Assembly (NCBI GenBank): GCA_026874595.1
Contig: CM049313.1
Span: 69,744,659-69,808,658 of the forward strand
DNA from: Sipunculus nudus
Taxonomy: Eukaryota; Annelida; Sipuncula; Golfingiida; Sipunculidae
Direction of reading: 5' to 3'
DNA: 64,000 nt
Positions within the stretch are counted from its first letter, which is position 1. Each line of letters starts with the position of its first letter. The position numbers were made by a program, and so were the translations under genes. The notes beneath the pieces are model-generated. The model saw nothing but the letters and a program-made list of their open reading frames with translations, was not told the DNA's origin and searched no databases. Positions 55,969 to 64,000 of the stretch are shown here, in pieces.

Positions 55969-58900
55969 GGGGGGGGGTTGCTGGAAGCTTTGGCAGCCTG
56001 TAGTACCCTACAAAAAATTGGGAGGGGATAAAATTTATAAGAGCATCGCATTAATGTTAAGGTTGCCGGCAGGGGGAGTGAAATGAGTGCGGCCAGCCAC
56101 TGGGGCCCCATGAATCGCACACGCAAATAGCAGCTATTTGCGACCTAAAAAATTTAGGAGGGGGTAAAATTTCTGGTATCATCGCATTGAGAGTTAAGAT
56201 TGCCGCCAGGGGGAGTGGACATGAGTGCGGGCAGACAGAGGGGCCCCATGAATCGCACGCGCAAATAGCAGCTATTTGCTACCTTAAAAAATTGAGGAGG
56301 GGGTAAAATTTCTGGTAGCATCGCATTGAGAGTTAAGATTGCCGCCAGAGGGAGTGGACAAGAGACAGGACTGCCACAGAGGCCCTATGAATCGCACGCG
56401 CAAATAGCAGCTATTTGCTACCCTAAAAATTAGGAGGAAGTAAAATAATAGTAGCAGCGCATGGAGTGTTAAGACTGCCACCAGGGGGAGTGGAGATCTC
56501 AAAGCCTGCCACAGCGGCCCAATGAATAGCACGCGCAAATAGCAGCTATTTGCTACCATAAAAGTTGTGAAGACTGCCGCCAGGGGGAGAGGAGATCTCA
56601 GCGGCCCGGCAGAGGGGTCCCCACGAGTCGCAAGCGCAAATAGCAGCTATTTGCTACCACATAATATGTCAAGACTGCCACCAGGGGGTGTGGACATGAG
56701 AGTGGACAGACAGAGGGGCCCCCATAATCGCACGCGCAAATAGCAGCTATTTGCTACCCAAAAAAAATTAGGAGGGGGTAAAATTTATAGTAGCATTGCA
56801 TTGAGCGTTATGACTGCCGCCAGGGGGAGTGGACATGAGTGCGGGCAGGCAGAGGGGCCCCCATGAATCGCACGCGCAAATAGCTGCTATTTGCTACAAT
56901 AAAAAATTTAGGAGGGGTTCAATATATAGTAGCATCGCATTGAGTGTTAAGACTGCCGCCAGGGGGAGTGTACATGAGAGCGGGCAGACAGAGGGGCCCC
57001 AAGAATCGCAAACGCAAATAGCAGCTATTTGCGACCCTAAAAAAATTAGGAGGGGTAAATTTCTGGTAGCATCGCATTGAGAGTTAAGATTGCCGCCAGG
57101 GGGAGTGGACTAGAGACAGGACTACCACAGGGGCCCCATGAATCGCACGCGCAAATAGCAGCTATTTGCTACCCTAAAAAATTTAGGAGGGGTTAAATAT
57201 ATAGTAGCATCGCTTTGAGTGTTAAGTCTGCCGCCAGGGGGAGTGTACATAAGAGCGGGCAGACAGAAGGGCCCCATGAATCGCACGCGCAAATAGCAGC
57301 TATTTGCTACCCTAAAAAATTTAGGAGGGTGTAAAATTTCTGGTAGCATCGCATTGAGAGTTAAGATTGCCGCAAGGGGGAGTGGACTAGAGACAGGACT
57401 GCCACAGGGGCCCCATGAATCGCACGCGCAAATAGCTGCTATTTGCTACCCTAAAAATTTAGGAGGGGTTCAATATATAGTAGCATCGCATTGAGTGTTA
57501 AGACTGCCGCCAGGGGGAGTGTACATGAGATCGGGCAGACAGAGGGGCCCCATGAATCGCAAGCGCAAATAGCAGCTATTTGCGACCCTAAAAAATTTAG
57601 GAGGGTGTAAAATTTCTGGGAGCATCGCATTGAGAGTTAAGATTGCCGCCAGGGGGAGTGGACCTCAGTGCCGCCAGGGGGAGTTGACTAGAGACAGGAC
57701 TACCACAGGGGCCCCATGAATCGCACGCGCAAATAGCAGCTATTTGCTACCTTAAAAATTTAGGAGGGGTTAAATATGTAGTAGCATCGCATTGAGTGTC
57801 AAGACTGCCGCCAGGGGGAGTGTACATAAGAGCGGGCAGACAGAAGGGCCCCATAAATCGCACGCGCAAATAGCAGCTATTTGCTACCCTAAAAAATTTA
57901 GGAGGGGGTAAAATTTCTGGTAGCATCCCATTGAGAGTTAAGATTGCCGCCAGAGGGAGTGGACAAGAGACAGGACTGCCACAGGGGCCCTATGAATCGC
58001 ACGCGCAAATAGCAGCTATTTGCTACCCTAAAAATTTAGGAGGGGGTAAAATTTCTGGTAGCATCGCATTGAGAGTTAAGATTGCCACAAGGGGGAGTGG
58101 AGATCTCAAAGCCTGCCACAGGGGCCCAAATAAATCGCACGCGCAAATAGCAGCTATTTGCTACCATAAAAGTTGTGCAGACAGCCGCCAGGGAGAGAGG
58201 AGATCTCAGCGGCCTGGCAGAGGGGTCACCACGAGTCGCAAGCGCAAATAGCAGTTATTTGCTACCATAAAATATGTCAAGACTGCCACCAGGGGGAGTG
58301 GACATGAGAGTGGACAGACAGAGGGGCCCCCATGAGTCGCACGCGCAAATAGCAGCTATTTGCTACCCTAAAAAATTAGAAGGGGGTAAAATTTATAGTA
58401 GCATTGCATTGAGCGTTATGACTGCCGCCAGGGGGAGTGGACATGAGACAGGACTGCCACAGGGGCCCCATGAATCGCACGCGCAAATAGCTGCTATTTG
58501 CTACCCTAAAAAATTTAGGAGGGGTAAAATACATAGTAACATCGCATTGAGTGTTAAGACTGCCGCCAGGGGGAGTGTACATGAGAGCAGGAAGACAGAG
58601 GGGCCCCCATGAATCGCTCGCGCAAATAGCAGCTATTTGCTACCCTAAAAAATTTAAGACTGGGTAAAATTTCTGGTAGCATCGCATTGAGAGTTAAGAT
58701 TGCCGCCAGAGGGAGTGGACAAGAGACAGGACTGCCACAGGGGCCCTATGAATCGCACGCGCAAATAGCAGCTATTTGCTACCCTAAAAATTTAGGAGGG
58801 GGTAAAATTTCTGGTAGCATCGCATTGAGAGTTAAGATTGCCACCAGGGGGAGTGGAGATCTCAAAGCCTGCCACAGGGGCCCAAATGAATCGCACGCGC

Positions 58901-61900
58901 AAATAGCAGCTATTTGCTACCATAAAAGTTGTGAAGACTGCCGCCAGGGGGAGAGGAGATCTCAGCGGCCTGGCAGAGGGGTCACCACGAGTCGCAAGCG
59001 CAAAAAGCAGTTATTTGCTACCATAAAATATGTCAAGACTGCCACCAGGGGGAGCGGACATAAGAGTGGACAGACAGAGGGGCCCCCATGAGTCGCACGC
59101 GCAAATAGCAGCTATTTGCTACCCTAAAAAATTAGGAGGGGGTAAAATTTATAGTAGCATTGCATTGAGCGTTATGACTGCCGCCAGGGGGAGTGGACAT
59201 GAGACAGGACTGCCACAGGGGCCCCATGAATCGCAAGCGCAAATAGCAGCTATTTGCTACCTTATAAGTTGCCAACACTGCCGCCAGGGGGAGTGGATAT
59301 GACAGCGGCCAGACAGAGAGGCCCCATGAGTCGCAAGCGCAAATACCAGCTATTTGCTACCTTAAAAGTTGTCAAGACTGCCGCCAGGGGGAGTGGACAC
59401 AGAGCGGGTTGCCAGAGGGGGCCCCACGAATCGCACGCGCAAATAGCAGCTATTTGCTACCTTAACAGTTGCCAAGACTGCCGCCAGGGGGAGTGGACAG
59501 AGAGCGGCCAGACAGAGAGGCCCCAATGAGTCGCAAGCGCAAATAGCAGCTATTTGCTACCTTAAAAGTTGTCAAGACTGCCGCCAGGGGGAGTGGACAC
59601 AGAGCGGGCTGCCAGAGGGGCCCCCATGAATCGCACGCGCAAATAGCAGCTATTTGCTACCTTAAAAGTTGCCAAGACTGCCGCCAGGGGGAGTTGATAT
59701 GAGAGCGGCCAGCGAAGAGGCCCCCATGAATCGCATGCGCAAATAGCAGCTATTTGCTACCTTAAAATTTGCCAAGACTGCCGCCAGGGGGAGTGGATAT
59801 GACAGCGGCCAGAGGGGGCCCCATGAATCGCACGCGCAAATAGCAGCTATTTGCTACCTTAACAGTTGCCAAGACTGCCGCCAGGGGGAGTGGAAATGAG
59901 AACAGCCTGACAGAGAGGCCCCCATGAGTCGCAAGCGCAAATAGCAGCTATTTGCTACCATAAAAAGTGTCATGACTGCCGCCAGGAGGAGTGGACACAG
60001 AGCGGGCGGCCAGAGTAGGCCCCATGAATCGCAAGCGCAAATAGCAGCTATTTGCTACCTTAAAAGGTGCCAAGACTGCCGCCAGGGGGAGTGGATATGA
60101 GAGCGGCCAGACAGAGAGGCCCCCATGAGTCGCAAGCGCAAATAGCAGCTATTTGCTACCTTAAAAGTTGTCAAGACTGCCGCCAGGGGAAGTGGACAAA
60201 GAGCGGGCTGCCAGAGGGGCCCCCATGAATCGCACGCGCAAATAGCAGCTATTTGCTACCTTAAAAGTTGCCAAGACTGCCGCCAGGGGGAGCTGATATG
60301 ACAGCGGCCAGACAGAGAGGTCCCCATGAGTAGCAAGCGCAAATAGCAGCTATTTGCTACCCTTAAAAAATTAGGAGGGGGTAAAATTTATAGTAGCATT
60401 GCATTGAGCGTTATGACTGCCGCCAGGGGGATTGGACATGAGACAGGACTGCCACAGGGGCCCCATGAATCGCAAGCGCAAATAGCAGCTATTTGCTACC
60501 TTAAAAGTTGCCAACACTGCCGCCAGGGGGAGTGGATATGACAGCGGCCAGACAGAGAGGCCCCCATGAGTCGCAAGCGCAAATAGCAGCTATTTGCTAC
60601 CTTAAAAGTTGTCAAGACTGCCGCCAGGGGGAGTGGACACAGAGCGGGTTGCCAGAGGGGGCCCCACGAATCGCACGCGCAAATAGCAGCTATTTGCTAC
60701 CTTTACAGTTGCCAAGACTGCCGCCAGGGGGAGTGGACAGAGAGCGGCCAGACAGAGAGGCCCCCGTGAGTCGCAAGCGCAAATAGCAGCTATTTGCTAC
60801 CTTAAAAGTTGTCAAGACTGCCGCCAGGGGGAGTGGACACAGAGCGGGCTGCCAAAGGGGCCCCCATGAATCGCACGCGCAAATAGCAGCTATTTGCTAC
60901 CTTAAAAGTTGCCAAGACTGCCGCCAGGGGGAGTAGATATGAGAGCGGCCAGACAGAGAGGCCCCCATGAGTCGCAAGCGCAAATAGCAGCTATTTGCTA
61001 CCATAAAAGTTGTCAAGACTGCCGCCAGGGGGAGTGGACAAAGAGCGGGCTGCCAGAGGGGCCCCCATGAATCGCACGCGCAAATAGCAGCTATTTGCTA
61101 CCTTAAAAGTTGCCAAGACTGCCGCCAGGGGGAGTTGATATGAGAGCGGCCAGCGAAGAGGCCCACATGAATCGCAAGCGCAAATAGCAGCTATTTGCTA
61201 CCTTAAAAGTTGCCAAGACTGCCGCCAGCGGGAGTGGATATGAGAGCAGGCAGACAGAGGGGCTCCCATGAATCGCTCGCGCAAATAGCAGCTATTTGCT
61301 ACCCTAAAAAATTTAAGACTGGGTAAAATTTCTGGTAGCATCGCACTGAGAGTTAAGATTGCCGCCAGAGGGAGTGGACAAGAGACAGGACTGCCACAGG
61401 GGCCCTATGAATCGCACGCGCAAATAGCAGCTATTTGCTACCCTAAAAATTTAGGAGGGGGTAAAATTTTTGGTAGCACCGCATTGAGAGTTAAGATTGC
61501 CACCAGGGGGAGTGGAGATCTCAAAGCCTGCCACAGGGGCCCAAATGAATCGCACGCGCAAATAGCAGCTATTTGCTACCAAAAAAGTTGTGAAGACTGC
61601 CGCCAGGGGGAGAGTAGATCTCAGCGTCCTGACAGAGGGGCCCCCATGAGTCGCACGCGCAAATAGCAGCTATTTGCTACCCTAAAAAATTAGGAGGGGG
61701 TAAAATTTATAGTAGCATTGCATTGAGCGTTATGACTGCCGCCAGGGGGAGTGGACATGAGACAGGACTGCCACAGGAGCCCCATGAATCGCAAGCGCAA
61801 ATAGCAGCTATTTGCTACCTTAAAAGTTGCCAAGACTGCCGCCAGGGAGAGTGGATATGACAGCGGCCTGACAGAGAGGCCCCCATGAGTCGCAAGCGCA

Positions 61901-62676
61901 AATAGCAGCTATTTGCTACCTTAAAAGTTGTCAAGACTGCCGCCATGGGGAATGGACACAGAGCGGGTTGCCAGAGGGGGCCCCACGAATCGCACGCGCA
62001 AATAGCAGCTATTTGCTACCTTAACAGTTGCCAAGACTGCCGCCAGGGGGAGTGGACACAGAGCGGCCAGACAGAGAGGCCCCCATGAGTCGCAAGCGCA
62101 AATAGCAGCTATTTGCTACCTTAAAAGTTGTCAAGACTGCCGCCAGGCGGAGTGGACACAGAGCGGGCTGCCAGAGGGGCCCCCATGAATCGCACGCGCA
62201 AATAGCAGCTATTTGCTACCTTAAAAGTTGCCAAGACTGCCGCCAGGGGGAGTTGATATGAGAGCGGCCAGCGAAGAGGCCCCCCATGAATCGCAAGCGC
62301 AAATAGCAGCTATTTGCTACCTTAAAAGTTGCCAAGACTGCCGCCAGGGGGAGTGGATATGACAGCGGCCAGAGGGGGCCCCATGAATCGCACGCGCAAA
62401 TAGCAGCTATTTGCTACCTTAACAGTTGCCAAGACTGCCGCCAGGGGGAGTGGAAATGAGAACAGCCTGACAGAGAGGCCCCCATGAGTCGCAAGCGCAA
62501 ATAGCAGCTATTTGCTACCATAAAAAGTGTCAAGACTGCCGCCAGGAGGAGTGGACACAGAGCGGGCGGCCAGAGGAGGCCCCATGAATCGCAAGCGCAA
62601 ATAGCAGCTATTTGCTACCTTAAAAGTTGCCAAGACTGCCGCCAGGGGGAGTAGATATGACAGCGGCCAGACAGAG
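55969..62676 (+). repeat. Palindromic satellite, about 57 units of ~100 or ~140 bp
   Basis: Each unit contains GCAAATAGCAGCTATTTGC (9-bp arms around one base), followed by 'taccttaaaagttgccaagac' (short unit) or a ~40-bp longer 'taggagggggtaaaatttc...tagcatcgcattgag' insert (long unit), then 'tgccgccagggggagtgg', 'gacagaggggcccc' and 'atgaatcgcacgc'. Long units dominate before about 59200 and short ones after. Blocks recur at larger periods, for example 59253, 60491 and 61808. Open frames across the array (repeated SHAQIAAICY) come from unit lengths near multiples of three and lack any coding sign. Confidence 0.95.
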
Positions 62677-64000
62677 AACTCCTTGACAGGTGTCATTGGC
62701 TGAGCTGATGAGTCATCTCGGGTACAGTCGTGATCCTTTGTCCTTCAAATGTGCAACTGCCCGTCTATCAAACAGGCACATTTTAAACCGTTGGACCTTC
62801 AAATCTGAAATTAGGTATACAGTTAGATTTTCCCAAAATCTACTAGCATACCATAATTCGGTTACTCTGACTTTCTTCCTTTTAGATATTAAGGAAACCC
62901 CTCCGTTTTCAATTGAGATCCCATTGTTACGCCTCAAGACTGCCTAAAATCAGAACCACTGTTGTGAGGTTGATCGTAGATAAATGGAAATTGCTTCATA
63001 CATTTCCTATGAACACACAAAAACAGGGTCAGTATTGCGTATAAGTTGAAGATATGGGCTGAAGAAATGCACCTTTAATAAATCCAAAAGTATATTTTCC
63101 CACTGAACCAAAAAACTGCTGAGGGTAGAGACTGTTGTAATCAGGGATAAACTACAATGAATCAAGATTGAATTGTAAATGAGGTATGAATATTTAAAAT
63201 AATAAATTATTCATATAAATATAAAATTATATTTAAACCACAAATTATGCCCAAATACGGTCATGGCCCGTTTTTCGCTGTAAGCACAGTAAATTTAATA
63301 GCATATCATGCACACGTAAGGTTGTCAGCTACAACTTTGTAAAAAAGGAAAGGAATTCACCATAAATTGTAGCTTTTATTACAGTTGTAATGAGACCTTG
63401 TCACACCAAGGCTATACTGAAGGCAATGTGTATATCCCCTTATGGACCTTTCAGGCCAATTATGCTTGCTTGAAGCATGGCCTCAATACAGCCAGGCAGC
63501 TCTCGTGTGGTTCCAGCAGGACCTATCTGTCCACCCCCTGCAGTAGTAGTAATTGTGGCCAGAAATGTCGAATTAAACAAATGATTAAAAATAATTGTTT
63601 TAAAATAAAGAGTCTAAGAAATATGAATGGAAAGAAATTTTAATTTAATAAATATCCAGGTCTGAACCGGGTGTTTAATTTGTTGATTAATATTTATTAC
63701 AAAATTTAAAAAAATATAAAAATATGTGCAAAACATAAAATTTTACTCCGACAAGTGCTAATTGAAGATGCGAATATGTTTGACCAATGGAATTAAGCCT
63801 CCTGTCTGTAGCAGATGGTACATGATACTGGCTAAAAGATCAGAATGTATATTACTGGTTCCTTAACGTTGACTTCAATTAATAAAATTAAACAATGCCA
63901 ACTCCAGTTTCCTCCTTGTATAATTGCTCCCTGTTTTGATCATTAGGTTATTTTTAACACCTGTATTAGTTACATAGCTGGATTACTGTTTTGGCCTGAT
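62677..64000. other. Decayed repeat copy and unassigned sequence
   Basis: Positions 62695-63380 match 10531-11270 in order: 'ggctgagctga', 'gttggaccttcaaatctgaaatt', 'agatattaaggaaa', 'actgcctaaaatcagaaccact' and 'tcatggcccgtttttcgctgtaag'. From 63400 to the end nothing is recognised. Confidence 0.65.

Noticed and set aside
57931-59529. Open reading frames of 90-134 codons across the satellite, with repeated SHAQIAAICY peptides
   Set aside because: They follow the unit length, start and stop at random, occur on both strands and include the palindrome; there is no splice or codon signal.
55969-62676. CRISPR-like repeat array
   Set aside because: The genome is eukaryotic, units are ~100-140 bp with internal similarity throughout, and there are no unique spacers or cas genes.

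Overview
The window is animal nuclear DNA: AT-rich, intron-rich, full of decayed transposons and minisatellites, with spliced genes whose introns follow the GT-AG rule. The repeat types (LINE fragments, a BEL/Pao element, modular non-coding repeats with short palindromes, long helitron-like minisatellites) and the tandem organic anion transporter genes suggest a marine lophotrochozoan, most likely a mollusc. That placement is an inference from repeat and gene style; no marker gene fixes it.

Layout. (1) 1-2404: last coding exon (728-908, +) of an unidentified gene and its 3' flank. (2) 2405-5780: a 3.36 kb fold-back transposon with a 7-bp target duplication, holding a dead LINE reverse transcriptase fragment and a 67-bp tandem repeat. 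(3) 7412-26228 and 26567-42653: two units of an ancient tandem duplication. Each carries a nine-exon minus-strand gene for a solute carrier organic anion transporter (SLCO/OATP family): gene A at 15864-25559 (706 aa) and gene B at 28445-41797 (688 aa). All 16 introns have GT-AG ends, and exon lengths match between copies except in exon 1 and exon 3. Unit A alone holds a 7.8 kb composite repeat in its 3' flank (7518-15340). Unit B alone holds about 5.5 kb of minisatellite and dead LINE in intron 4 and about 1.3 kb in its 3' flank. (4) 45483-47865: a decayed multi-copy gene of a transposon-associated type. (5) 49914-51469: the 3' end of a LINE (-). (6) 51470-55569 (-) plus 55640-55875 (+): two halves of one BEL/Pao retrotransposon in opposite orientation, best explained by an inversion. 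(7) 55886-62676: a 6.8 kb satellite of about 57 units, each with a 19-nt near-perfect palindrome. (8) 62680-64000: a decayed copy of the repeat seen at 10531-11980, then unassigned sequence.

The only apparently functional genes are the two transporters and the partial gene at the left edge. The most unusual structure is in intron 5 of both transporter genes: a minisatellite whose unit is a copy of the end of exon 5 together with its splice donor, giving a string of donor-like sites right after the real one. Also notable are the satellite found both inside gene B (inverted) and at 56-62.7 kb, the CTCF-like motif in its units, and the precise presence/absence differences between the duplicated units.
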